From the NCBI GenBank assembly GCA_016783145.1, contig JADHXD010000036.1, positions 1-38,104 on the forward strand: a DNA stretch of 38,104 bases, given 5' to 3'. Under the pieces are notes generated by a model. That model saw only the letters and a list, made by a program, of their open reading frames with translations. It was not told the origin of the DNA and ran no database searches. Source of the stretch: Anaerolineae bacterium. GTDB lineage: Bacteria > Chloroflexota > Anaerolineae > JAFGEY01. Shown here one piece after another: positions 31,201-38,104 of this stretch (position 1 is the first letter of the stretch; the number at the start of each line of letters is the position of its first letter). A program made the position numbers and the translations under genes.

Positions 31201-32180
31201 CCCTGAATCGCATGGCACGGGCCAGCCAAGGCCAGAGCGCTTTTGACCAGGCCAGGCAGTTTGCCCAGGAAGCCCTGTCCCTCCACCGCGCGCTGGGCGC
31301 CCCAAGGGGGATCGCTTATTCGCTCGGGGAATTGGGTTGGATGCTGCAGTTTATGGGGTCTTTTGAGGAGGCTGCGCGCCTGGAGAGGGAGAGCATTGCC
31401 CTCGCCCGCAAGACGGGCGACCGGTCTGCGCTCGCGCACGGACTCGGGGCTCTGGCAGGGACACTCGGGTGGCAGGGCGCGTTTGCCGAGAGCCTCTCGA
31501 TGCTGGAGGAAGGCCTGGCGCTTTGGGACGACTTGGGAGATACCCGGGAGCGGGCTCAGATCAACGGGTGGTTGGGCGTAGCGAAGGCATCGCTGGGTCA
31601 CTACAAAGACGGGCGCCGCCACAACGAGCAGGGGCTTGCCCTCGCCCGAGAGATAGACAGCAGGAGTGGGATCGGCGCGAACCTTTGCTGGCTGGGTCTC
31701 TTGACGCTCGCCGAAGAGAGGTATGTCGAGGCACGGCAGCACCTGCAAGAGAGTGTCGCCGTTTTCCGGGCCTATGGGGATAGGAGCGTAATGGGCTGGG
31801 TTCTCGCCGCCTTGGGAGGTACGGAGAGCAGGTTAGGCCAGCTCTCGGAAGCCCGAGAGCACCTCTGCGAGGCGCTTCGCATGGCTGCCGAGATCCGCGA
31901 CCAGCTCACGATGATGATGGCGCTTCCCTTTGCCGCCCTTCTGCTGGCCGACCGGGGCGAGGTGGAGCGAGGGGTGGAGGTCTATGCCCTCCTGGCCTCG
32001 CGCTACCCGAGTGTGGCCAATTCGCGCCTGTGGCAAGATGTGGCGGGCAAGCACATCGCCGCCCTCGCCGAAACGTTGCCACCCGGCGTGGTCGCCGCGG
32101 CGCAGGAGCGCGGACGGGCGCGCGACCTGTGGACCACGATCAAGGAGCTGCTGGCCGAGTGGGAAGGCGATGATCTCTAG
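28250..32180 (+). pseudogene. BTAD-cyclase-STAND-TPR regulator 2, frameshifted
   Basis: With two bases restored at 30833-30839 this reads as 1310 residues. ATG 28250 has AGGAGG seven bases upstream. Domains: SARP-like winged helix (1-95), BTAD (about 95-245), class III adenylyl/guanylyl cyclase (about 267-440; TFLFTDIQGSTPLWE and VIGDEFQAAF carry the two metal aspartates), STAND ATPase from about 460 with Walker A GPGGSGKTRLALE and intact Walker B LLVLDNFEHL, then TPRs to the end (ELLAEWEGDDL). The frame breaks in TGGCGCGCGCTACC; adding one CG unit restores WRARYQEGE, matching WHTRYEEGE of regulator 1. The first frame alone covers the head, cyclase and ATPase and would run on with an unrelated tail to 31246. 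It may be a real pseudogene, a slippage variant or a sequence error. Confidence 0.85.
30087..30119. repeat. intragenic 33-bp palindrome in regulator 2
   Basis: AGACCTCGGAAGTCT (30087-30101), a GCC loop and AGACTTCCGAGGTCT (30105-30119) form perfect 15-base arms encoding QTSEVCQTSEVL. Relative to the copy at 23395-23427, four arm bases differ, as two compensated pairs. Confidence 0.85.
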
Positions 32181-32228
32181 TCCGTTCAAGCTGGGCCTGA
32201 CGACCGATCCGGACGACCGGTTGTGGCT

Positions 32229-32257
32229 TTGTCTTTGGCACTCTAGTGTGCTACAAT
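32229..32257 (+). promoter_or_regulatory. possible promoter upstream of PIN/partner locus C
   Basis: TTGTCT (32229-32234) and TACAAT (32252-32257) have a 17-base spacer. It overlaps the broken front of the PIN remnant, so it could be fortuitous. Confidence 0.3.
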
Positions 32258-32540
32258 CCTCTATGAAATTGACGACCCGGTCGAGCGAGGGCATCTGTTG
32301 TCCACGCTGGACGCGATCGGCAGCCAAATCACGGTCGACCCGCATCGGGTTCGCCAGCGTGCGGAGCACTTGACAGATGAGGGACTCGGCCCAGCGGATG
32401 CGGCTCATCTAGCATTCGCGGAGGCGGCTGCAGCGAGCTTTGTCACTTGCGACGATCGCCTGATCCGTCAGTGCCGGCGCGTATCGCTGAGCATCTGGTC
32501 TGGGAGTCCAGTGGCATTTTGCAGTGAGGAAAGCCTGTGA
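32250..32540 (+). pseudogene. N-terminally truncated PIN-domain protein (locus C)
   Basis: The frame ending at TGA 32538-32540 is open back to a TAG at 32245-32247, and the likeness to PIN proteins covers only the C-terminal 90 or so residues. It reads ATILYEIDDPVERGHLL, then VDPHRVRQRAEHLTDEGLG, PADAAHLAFAEAA and SFVTCDDRLIRQCRR, holding the late PIN aspartates. The first strand with the leading aspartate is missing and no good start codon is present (TTG 32298 is the first candidate). I take it as a truncated toxin left beside its intact partner gene. Confidence 0.7.
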
Positions 32541-32749
32541 TGAGCGAGCATACGTATCTCCAAGAAGATGAGATGATCCGTCGAGCCATTGAGGCCCTTC
32601 TCAGAGACCTGGGGCCCGTCGAAGCCACCCGGTTCCTGACCCTGCCTCAGCGCCGGAGGATGGATTCGGTGACCCGACACCGCCTGTGGCAGGAGAGCCT
32701 GGAGCGAGATCGCTTTTTCGATCAGGTCTTTGAAGAGGCCAAAAGCTGA
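32540..32749 (+). CDS. small partner/putative antitoxin of PIN locus C
   Basis: A protein of 69 residues from ATG 32540, overlapping the PIN stop by one base (TGATG); GTG 32537 is the alternative, and GAGGAA lies upstream. It aligns with the locus B partner: DEMIRRAIEALLRDLG, VEATRFLTLPQRRR, then SVTRHRLWQESL. The shared pattern is IR..L.AL.R.LG.V...RFL, a polar stretch, and T..R..W. The overlap with a PIN gene supports an antitoxin role, but no experiment or named family is known to me. The region 32750-33086 downstream has no intact gene, only the scraps listed. Confidence 0.68.
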   Translation: MSEHTYLQEDEMIRRAIEALLRDLGPVEATRFLTLPQRRRMDSVTRHRLWQESLERDRFFDQVFEEAKS

Positions 32750-32848
32750 CGATCCGCGCCGCTCATACGCTCCTACTGCCCGACTAGCCCACAACCTGCT
32801 CTCCGTGCGCCCTCCTCGCGACCGAGTGACGCAGCGCGCGCCGCCAGT

Positions 32849-32897
32849 CCGCCCAACCCGCACCCAGCCAATCGATCGCCTTCCGGTACAGTCCCCA
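32849..32897 (+). repeat. 49-bp repeat shared with the locus A remnant
   Basis: This stretch matches 21858-21906 with about five differences. In both places one flank is debris of the island: a partner-gene stub at locus A and a regulator 3' scrap here. Read on the minus strand both copies encode LYRKAIDWLGAGWA, so it may be a scrap of an unidentified gene. Confidence 0.6.
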
Positions 32898-32918
32898 CGC
32901 CGTCCACCCAGAGGGTGT

Positions 32919-33008
32919 GCCGCCCGGCGTGGCCGCCGCGGCGCAGGCGCGCGGGCGGGCGCAGGACCTGTGGGCCACGGTCGAGGAGCTGCTGGCCGAC
33001 TTGGAGGT
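32919..33008 (+). pseudogene. second orphan 3'-end scrap of a BTAD/STAND regulator
   Basis: The plus-strand frame reads PPGVAAAAQARGRAQDLW and then ATVEELLADLE, matching the ends of regulator 2 (PPGVVAAAQERGRARDLW, TTIKELLAEWE) and regulator 1. The likeness begins and ends abruptly. From here to the MFS stop at 33087 nothing else is seen. Confidence 0.75.
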
Positions 33009-33086
33009 CCGGTGCACCATGGGGCCTGACCGTGTGGGAACTCCCGCCGCCAGACTGCAAGGCACCCCCACTGGTCCACGCGGCCC

Positions 33087-34388
33087 TCACACCTCCGCCT
33101 GCTTGGGGTCGCGGATGTAGAGGGCGATCAGGAGGACGGCGATCCCCGTGGCAATCGCCGCCACGAACCAGGGGGAGGCCGGATTCCAGGCGTAGAGGTA
33201 GCCCCCGGCAAGCGAGGCGATCATCAGGGGGAGGATGGTCACAAAGCCCAGGCCGGGCCCGCCGACGCCTCCGGCCATCCCGATCAAGATCCCACCCTGC
33301 CCTAACGCCGCCATCACCCGCCCCCGGCCATCCCGGGGAACAAGGTCCGCCATCAGCGCCGAACACGACGGGATCCCAATGGCAAAGGCGATGGCAAGAA
33401 CGAGGCGGATCACCAGGACGGCGACGAGGCCCGGCGCGAAAACGAACAGGGGGATGGACACCAGCGAGATCAGCAAGGCAGCCGCAAGGGAGGCCGCCCG
33501 TCCCCAGCGATCTACCAACATGCCTGCCGGCACCGCCATCGCGCTCTTGAGGATCGTCTCGGCCAGGAGAACCAACCCCCACTGCGATGAGGAAAGCCCG
33601 ACGTGATCCATCGCATAGAGCACCCAGAAGGGCGTCGCTACAGCAGTGGCCACAAAGCTGAGCACGATCACGGCGGCCAACGCTTTGAGGGAGCGAGGCA
33701 GTTCCCTCAACATCGAGGGAATGCCGCCGTAGACTTCCCGCAGCACGCTACGGAGATCGGACAGGGCCATCCGGGTCTCATTTCCGGAGCGCGCCGTCGT
33801 CTCCTTGAGGAAGCGGGCCTGTATGAGCGCGGAGAGGGCATAGAGCGACAGCATCGCCCAGAAAAGTCCCCGCAGGCCAGCCCTCGGGCCCTGGGCCTCG
33901 ACGACGACGCCGCCAATGTAGGGGGCAAAGACGGACAGGCCCCAGGAGATGGCGTTCTGTGCGGCGAACCCCCGGCCGCGATCCCCTGGAGGCAGCGAGT
34001 CCGCGATCAGCGCGGACCTGGCTGGGAAGAGAAAGACGGTAAAGCCCTGCAGGAGAGACGCGATGGCAAGCACCTCCCAGCTTGGGGCAAAGATGAACAT
34101 CAGAATGAGCGCAGCAGACACAAGGTTCCCGAGGGCGACCACCTTGACGCGGCTGGCCCGATCGGCGACGTAGCCGCCGATGGGAAACATCAGCAGGCCG
34201 GCGAGGGGACCGATCGAGCTTACGAGGCCGATCTGGGTCGTGTCTCCGCCAAGCGCCAGGATATACAGCGAGACGTAGGGCAGGACCAAACCGCGGGCGA
34301 AATTGCCCAGCAAGTCAGTGAGGGCAAAGATCAGGTTGTTGCCCCGGACGAATCGAAGCGCACCGGCGAGCGTGCGGTTCTGTGACAT
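33087..34388 (-). CDS. MFS transporter
   Basis: A protein of 433 residues with about twelve hydrophobic segments. ATG 34388 is preceded by AGAGGTGAGG. The major facilitator loop motif appears as GGYVADRASRVKVVALGN between segments 2 and 3, and again as GMLVDRWGRAASLAAAL in the second half. DSLPPGDRGRGFAAQNA and DLVPRDGRGRVMAALGQ are the mid-domain family blocks. The substrate is unknown. It lies 111 bases downstream of the GH20 gene on the same strand, so uptake or export of an amino sugar is possible but only inferred. Confidence 0.9.
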   Translation of the reverse strand: MSQNRTLAGALRFVRGNNLIFALTDLLGNFARGLVLPYVSLYILALGGDTTQIGLVSSIGPLAGLLMFPIGGYVADRASRVKVVALGNLVSAALILMFIFAPSWEVLAIASLLQGFTVFLFPARSALIADSLPPGDRGRGFAAQNAISWGLSVFAPYIGGVVVEAQGPRAGLRGLFWAMLSLYALSALIQARFLKETTARSGNETRMALSDLRSVLREVYGGIPSMLRELPRSLKALAAVIVLSFVATAVATPFWVLYAMDHVGLSSSQWGLVLLAETILKSAMAVPAGMLVDRWGRAASLAAALLISLVSIPLFVFAPGLVAVLVIRLVLAIAFAIGIPSCSALMADLVPRDGRGRVMAALGQGGILIGMAGGVGGPGLGFVTILPLMIASLAGGYLYAWNPASPWFVAAIATGIAVLLIALYIRDPKQAEV

Positions 34389-34499
34389 GCCTCACCTCTT
34401 TAGCGGGTATGACGTCCTATCGTACGCCGGCCGGCTCGTGCCTGGTCTCTGGTCGAGAACCATACACCGTTACGGTCCGAGGGTTCCATCGCGCTGCGG

Positions 34500-37184
34500 T
34501 CAGCCTGCGGCCTTGAGGACCGTGATGCCCGCTACGATCAGCGAGGCAGCCGTTCCGCTGTCCACAGACGCGATGGACACGGACCGCACTTCTTTCTCCG
34601 GGAACGGGTTGGTCCACTCCATCCCGTAGAGCGTGACGTCCTCGCCGCACGCCGTCTTGCCCTGCCAGAGAGGGTCGACGGGATAGGTAGCCACGTAGCC
34701 CGCGTGCCGGTGGAACGTGTGGCCGAGCGGCGCGCCGTGCCGGCGGTTCCACTCGGCGAGGTGATGGCCAAAGGCGACGTCGATGATCTCCACTGCCCCG
34801 TCGGCGTACTCGACCGTGTACCGGGCGATCGGTTGGCGCGCGCCGATAGAGCGGGCGACAGGCCCCATCGCCGTGCAGGTGTGGGCAAAGATGAGGCCCA
34901 AGGCCTTGGTCCCGATGGGGATGGTCACCTCTTCCGGGCAGACGCGGTCCCTGACGCGCTCGGCCTCGACGAGGATCACGCCGTACCCAAAGTGAAAGGG
35001 CAGGGCGCGCAGCACCACTTCGCCGACCGGGAGCCCAGTGAGGTCGTAGCCTCCCCTGGCGCCGGCTGCGTCGCGACACGAGGCAGTGAGATAGGCCCGC
35101 AGGTCGAGTGGATCCAGCGCGCCCGCGCGGGCCGGCAGGGGGCCGGCCTGCCCGCGAAGCCGGGACCGGATCCGAGGCAGCATGTCGGCGATCACCCGAT
35201 CGAAGGTCCAGCGCAGTTCATCCTGGCAGTACGGGGACCACGCCGTGTTGGCCGAGTAGATCATATCATAGAGCTTGCCCAGGCGGCCCATGGTCTCCTC
35301 ATCCGTCGTGGCCCAGACAGAGACCTGCGCGCCGATCACGCCCGGTTTGGAGGTCCGGCGCTCGTAGCGGGTAAAGTGGGAGGAGTAGCAGTTGCCAAAG
35401 ATGACCTGGAAGCCATTCTCGAGCAGGATGTCCTCGGTATCCGCCCAGGGGCGAAAGTACCAGACGAACTCGAGCATGACGATGTCCTTGGGGATGAGGG
35501 AGGCCGCATCCGGCCCGGCATAGGTCTGCCACGGCTGGAGCATATCGGCCCAGACCATCATGCCCACGCCCTTTGCCTTCAAATAGTCATAGATGGCGTT
35601 GACGTCGTGGGCATAGAGCTCGCCGCGCGACTTGCCGGTGCACCGCGGGCACTCGGCCATAGTGTAGACCTCGTCGTGGCCCATGTGCAGGTAGCGCAGC
35701 GGCCCAAGCAGGTCGATCACTTCGTCGATCATGTCAAAGACGATCTCCCGGCTGCCCGGGTGCAGGGGACAGTAGGAATCGGGATAGCCCTCCTCGACGG
35801 GTACCTCGGCGATCTCGGGGTAGGTCATGGTGAGATACTGGACGTGGCTGAGGGATTGGATCTCGGGGATGACCTCGATGCCAAAGCTCCGGGCGTAGTC
35901 GACCAGGTCCTTGACCTCGGCCTTGGTGATCCAGCCGCCGCCGCAGACATCGCCGTGCGGGACGGACGCCGCTTTGCCCTCAGCCGCCAGGCGGTTGTTC
36001 CGCTCCCAGGTCTCGCTGATCTCTGGACGCCGGTCAAAGCGCATGCCCCCGGCAAGCTCCAGGAAGATGGTATTCAGCCTCATCGGGACGAGCAAGTGGC
36101 GGATCAGGCGCTTCGTATACGCGATCTGATCTCTCGCCGGCAAAAAAAGGTGCACGCCGCGGAAGAGCATCCGCGGCGCATCCTGGATCAGGCAGGGCTC
36201 CGCCGCCGGTGCTCCCTCTCCCGCCGCCAGAAGCTGGACCAGGGTCTCCACGCCGTAGAGCAGGCCCCGGCGATCGGCCGCGAGGAGGGCAGCCCCCTGC
36301 GCATCGACTTTGAGCGTGTAGCCTTCCGCCACACCGGGGCAGGGCAGACCTGCGGAGGTCAGGTGGGGGGATTCCCCCGGCTTGCCGATCAGGATGGTGC
36401 CTGCGGGGAGCGCTTGCCCTCCATCGTGAGCCACGGGGAGGGTCCAGCCAAAGGTCTCGTCGAGCCTTTCGGCCAGCATCGCCGCCGCAAACGAGGTATC
36501 ATCGGAGGCCGCTGGACCGATCCAGATGGCCGACTCCCAAGACAGGACGTACGGCGACCCCCGCAGGCGCTCCATCTGGGCCGGGATGGGAAACACAGCC
36601 GGCTCGCCAGGCCCGGCCCCCCAAACCTCAAGATCGGCCAGACGGATGTCGCGGCGGTAGGAGAGGAGCCGGACCACGAGTTCGTCGGCCTCGACGCCCA
36701 CGCTCACAGAGAGGGGACCGTCAGGAAAGACATCGGGGCCACGCAGGCCAGCGCGCCCGACGAGGGCCAGGCCATCCCCACCCGGAGATGCTGCATAGAC
36801 CTCTACACTCGACAGGCCGTCCGCCTCTACGTGGCCGACCGCTTCGATACCGTCGGCGCTGGGGGGCGCGAGCAGGGCGCCCTTGGGGATCTCCCTTTCG
36901 CCCGAGAGTTGATGCAGGATCACGCGGTCGACAAAGCACCGCTCGCCGAGCCGGAGCACGATGTCGACCCCGATTTCGCCGACCGTGCCCGCCCTCCAGC
37001 CCACGCCGGTCGCGGGGTCACCGTCAGTGAGCGCCCCTTCGGAAAAGGGAAAAGGCCCGCCGCCCGGCGCGCGATCGGGCCGCAGGTCGGGGGCGAGGGG
37101 ATCGGTCACTCCCGGAGCGTAGAAGGCGTAGGCACCATCGAGGGGAGGACGCTTGCCGTTGCCGGTTAGACAGCCGATGATCAT
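34500..37184 (-). CDS. glycoside hydrolase family 20-type beta-N-acetylhexosaminidase
   Basis: A protein of 894 residues. The start is ATG 37184, because GGAGG lies five bases upstream and overlaps the earlier in-frame ATG at 37196. Residues 1-200 look like a discoidin-like beta-sandwich (VDIVLRLGERCFVDRVILHQL). A GH20b-type domain with a YTLKVDAQGAALLAADRRG strand precedes the catalytic barrel (about 345-680). The barrel's general-acid pair is Asp504-Glu505 in YLHMGHDEVYT, and it also has EVIPEIQSLSHVQY and MMVWADMLQPWQ. The last 150 residues form a further beta-rich domain. No signal peptide is visible, so it acts in the cytoplasm or leaves by another route. GH20 enzymes remove terminal GlcNAc or GalNAc through substrate-assisted catalysis. 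An MFS gene follows on the same strand. Confidence 0.85.
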   Translation of the reverse strand: MIIGCLTGNGKRPPLDGAYAFYAPGVTDPLAPDLRPDRAPGGGPFPFSEGALTDGDPATGVGWRAGTVGEIGVDIVLRLGERCFVDRVILHQLSGEREIPKGALLAPPSADGIEAVGHVEADGLSSVEVYAASPGGDGLALVGRAGLRGPDVFPDGPLSVSVGVEADELVVRLLSYRRDIRLADLEVWGAGPGEPAVFPIPAQMERLRGSPYVLSWESAIWIGPAASDDTSFAAAMLAERLDETFGWTLPVAHDGGQALPAGTILIGKPGESPHLTSAGLPCPGVAEGYTLKVDAQGAALLAADRRGLLYGVETLVQLLAAGEGAPAAEPCLIQDAPRMLFRGVHLFLPARDQIAYTKRLIRHLLVPMRLNTIFLELAGGMRFDRRPEISETWERNNRLAAEGKAASVPHGDVCGGGWITKAEVKDLVDYARSFGIEVIPEIQSLSHVQYLTMTYPEIAEVPVEEGYPDSYCPLHPGSREIVFDMIDEVIDLLGPLRYLHMGHDEVYTMAECPRCTGKSRGELYAHDVNAIYDYLKAKGVGMMVWADMLQPWQTYAGPDAASLIPKDIVMLEFVWYFRPWADTEDILLENGFQVIFGNCYSSHFTRYERRTSKPGVIGAQVSVWATTDEETMGRLGKLYDMIYSANTAWSPYCQDELRWTFDRVIADMLPRIRSRLRGQAGPLPARAGALDPLDLRAYLTASCRDAAGARGGYDLTGLPVGEVVLRALPFHFGYGVILVEAERVRDRVCPEEVTIPIGTKALGLIFAHTCTAMGPVARSIGARQPIARYTVEYADGAVEIIDVAFGHHLAEWNRRHGAPLGHTFHRHAGYVATYPVDPLWQGKTACGEDVTLYGMEWTNPFPEKEVRSVSIASVDSGTAASLIVAGITVLKAAG

Positions 37185-37375
37185 CGAGACCTCCATATCG
37201 TTCGATCAGGTTGCGACGGGTGTGCTGCCCGGAGCGGCTGGGACAAGCACTGGCCTGCCGCCAGATCAGCCATTGTCTCCGAAAACCGGGCGGATGGATT
37301 GCAGAAGAGATGGACCCCAAGGTCCGTCGCAGCGAAAGGAGACGCGGAGCCAAGATGGAAAGCGGTACTGCCGCC

Positions 37376-37404
37376 ATTATACCCAGAGAGCCCCACTTTG
37401 ACAA
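37376..37404 (-). promoter_or_regulatory. promoter of the GH20 gene
   Basis: Minus-strand TTGTCA (37404-37399) and TATAAT (37381-37376) are 17 bases apart. The leader to the start codon would be about 185 bases. The 370-base divergent gap 37185-37554 holds otherwise only the VapB promoter. Confidence 0.7.
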
Positions 37405-37499
37405 GCCTACACACAACGGCGAATTGCCACACGGCTTCGGGTTTGGCGGATCAGCAACCCGAATTGACGTGTCATCTCTCGCTGCGCTTCGCACGAGAT

Positions 37500-37528
37500 T
37501 TGCGCTATACACACAAACGTACTAGAAT
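37500..37528 (+). promoter_or_regulatory. promoter of vapBC
   Basis: TTGCGC (37500-37505) and TAGAAT (37523-37528) with a 17-base spacer lie 26 bases before the VapB start codon. Confidence 0.55.
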
Positions 37529-37554
37529 ATACACATCAAGCGAGGAGGTGTGAG

Positions 37555-37767
37555 ATGCGGACCAACGTGGTGATCGACGACAAGTTGATGGCTGCCGCGC
37601 TCGAGAGCACAGGGCTCAAGACAAAGAAGGCTGTCATCGAAGAAGCGCTGCGGACACTGGTGCGACTGAAGGCACAGGAAGGGGTCCGGTCTTTGCGCGG
37701 CAGACTCCAGTGGGAAGGGGATCTGAGCATACTGCGAGAGGGACGATTCATAGATGTGGATCGTTGA
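37555..37767 (+). CDS. vapB: VapB-type antitoxin
   Basis: A protein of 70 residues, with GAGGAGGTG before ATG 37555. It matches the DUF2191-type VapB antitoxins: MRTNVVIDDKLMAAALESTG, then KKAVIEEALRTLVRL, then a toxin-wrapping tail with LRGRLQWEGDL. The strand-helix-helix front is the DNA-binding part and normally represses its own promoter. The end overlaps the VapC start by 14 bases. Confidence 0.92.
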   Translation: MRTNVVIDDKLMAAALESTGLKTKKAVIEEALRTLVRLKAQEGVRSLRGRLQWEGDLSILREGRFIDVDR

Positions 37768-38104
37768 TTCCTCTGTCTGGATCGACTACTTTGGGGGCCT
37801 AGTCACGCCGCAGACTGACCGACTGCACGCAGCCCTGGGACAACGGGCTATCGGCCTGGGGGATATCATCCTGTGCGAGGTCCTCCAGGGCTACCACAGC
37901 CAACGAGACTTTGAGGCTGCACGGCAGGCGCTGCTTCAGTTTCCAGTCTACACCGTTGGGGGAACCGAGATCGCGCTCAAGAGTGCCGGGAACTATCGCC
38001 CTTTGCGCCGTCAGGGGATCACCGTGCGCAAGACGGTGGACTGTCTGATCGCGACGTTTGTCATCGAGAGGGGCTTTTCGCTCTTGCATAGCGATCGCGA
38101 TTTC
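37754..38104 (+). CDS. vapC: VapC-type PIN-domain ribonuclease, cut by the window edge
   Basis: The first 117 residues are present; the usual length is about 130-140. PIN acidic residues are visible: Asp5 in MWIVDSSVWIDYF, Glu42 in ILCEVLQG, Asp96 in RKTVDCLIA, and Asp114/Asp116 in LLHSDRDF at the edge. VapC toxins cleave tRNA or rRNA when freed from VapB. The gene overlaps vapB, the standard arrangement, and unlike the PIN genes of the island it is intact as far as seen. Confidence 0.92.
   Translation, partial: MWIVDSSVWIDYFGGLVTPQTDRLHAALGQRAIGLGDIILCEVLQGYHSQRDFEAARQALLQFPVYTVGGTEIALKSAGNYRPLRRQGITVRKTVDCLIATFVIERGFSLLHSDRDF

Noticed and set aside
32784-33582. Minus-strand frames covering the end of the MFS gene and the scrap region
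   Set aside because: They are out of frame with the MFS protein and show no family features. The short LYRKAIDWLGAGWA match comes from the 49-bp DNA repeat and is too short to define a gene.
34704-37169. Open frame of 821 codons on the plus strand
   Set aside because: It is antisense to the GH20 gene and has no recognisable motif; the GH20 frame carries the catalytic Asp-Glu and family blocks.

Overview
The window looks like a chromosomal contig from a GC-rich bacterium, most likely of the phylum Chloroflexota (Anaerolineae or a relative). This is inferred from gene style only: large BTAD/STAND/TPR regulators, Thr-Pro-rich LysM proteins, a GT39-type membrane glycosyltransferase with beta-sandwich modules, many toxin-antitoxin (TA) pairs, and a Zn-ribbon protein next to DegV. 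No rRNA or tRNA gene was seen, so the phylum cannot be confirmed here.

Positions 1-6.5 kb hold a housekeeping block on the minus strand. In transcription order it is rpsO, pnp, lepB, trmB, degV and a C4 zinc-ribbon coiled-coil protein, covering ribosome, RNA turnover, protein export and tRNA modification. A well-formed promoter after degV starts a structured leader that ends in a Rho-independent terminator ahead of the zinc-ribbon gene. The left edge carries the tail of a second protein sharing the C-terminal module of the GT39 gene.

Positions 6.5-18.2 kb lie on the plus strand. They hold a 1017-residue GT39-like membrane protein, a probable operon mnmG-moxR-DUF58-DUF4129, an HD-domain phosphohydrolase, and a membrane protein with four zinc ribbons inside and two LysM domains outside. 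Positions 18.2-20.6 kb lie on the minus strand: a ribbon-helix-helix (RHH) regulator with a perfect 20-bp palindromic operator, a GNAT acetyltransferase and a cytoplasmic sulfatase.

Positions 20.9-33.0 kb form an accessory island. It has a CPBP intramembrane protease and two giant paralogous regulators (SARP-like DNA-binding head, BTAD, STAND ATPase, TPR; the second also has a class III cyclase domain). Around and between them are HEPN-MNT, MazEF, and two PIN modules with a small partner protein. Much of it is decaying: each regulator carries one frameshift at a different place, one PIN gene has an in-frame amber codon, the other PIN gene has lost its front, and orphan scraps of regulator 3' ends and partner-gene 5' ends lie in between. 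The regulators carry a palindromic element inside their coding sequence whose arms have co-varied between the two copies. A related arm sequence occurs upstream of mnmG.

Positions 33.1-38.1 kb hold a GH20-type hexosaminidase with an MFS transporter downstream, then a VapBC pair cut by the window edge.

The most interesting part is the 20.6-33.0 kb island, where TA pairs, including a PIN/small-partner pair I cannot match to a named system, are repeatedly associated with STAND regulators.
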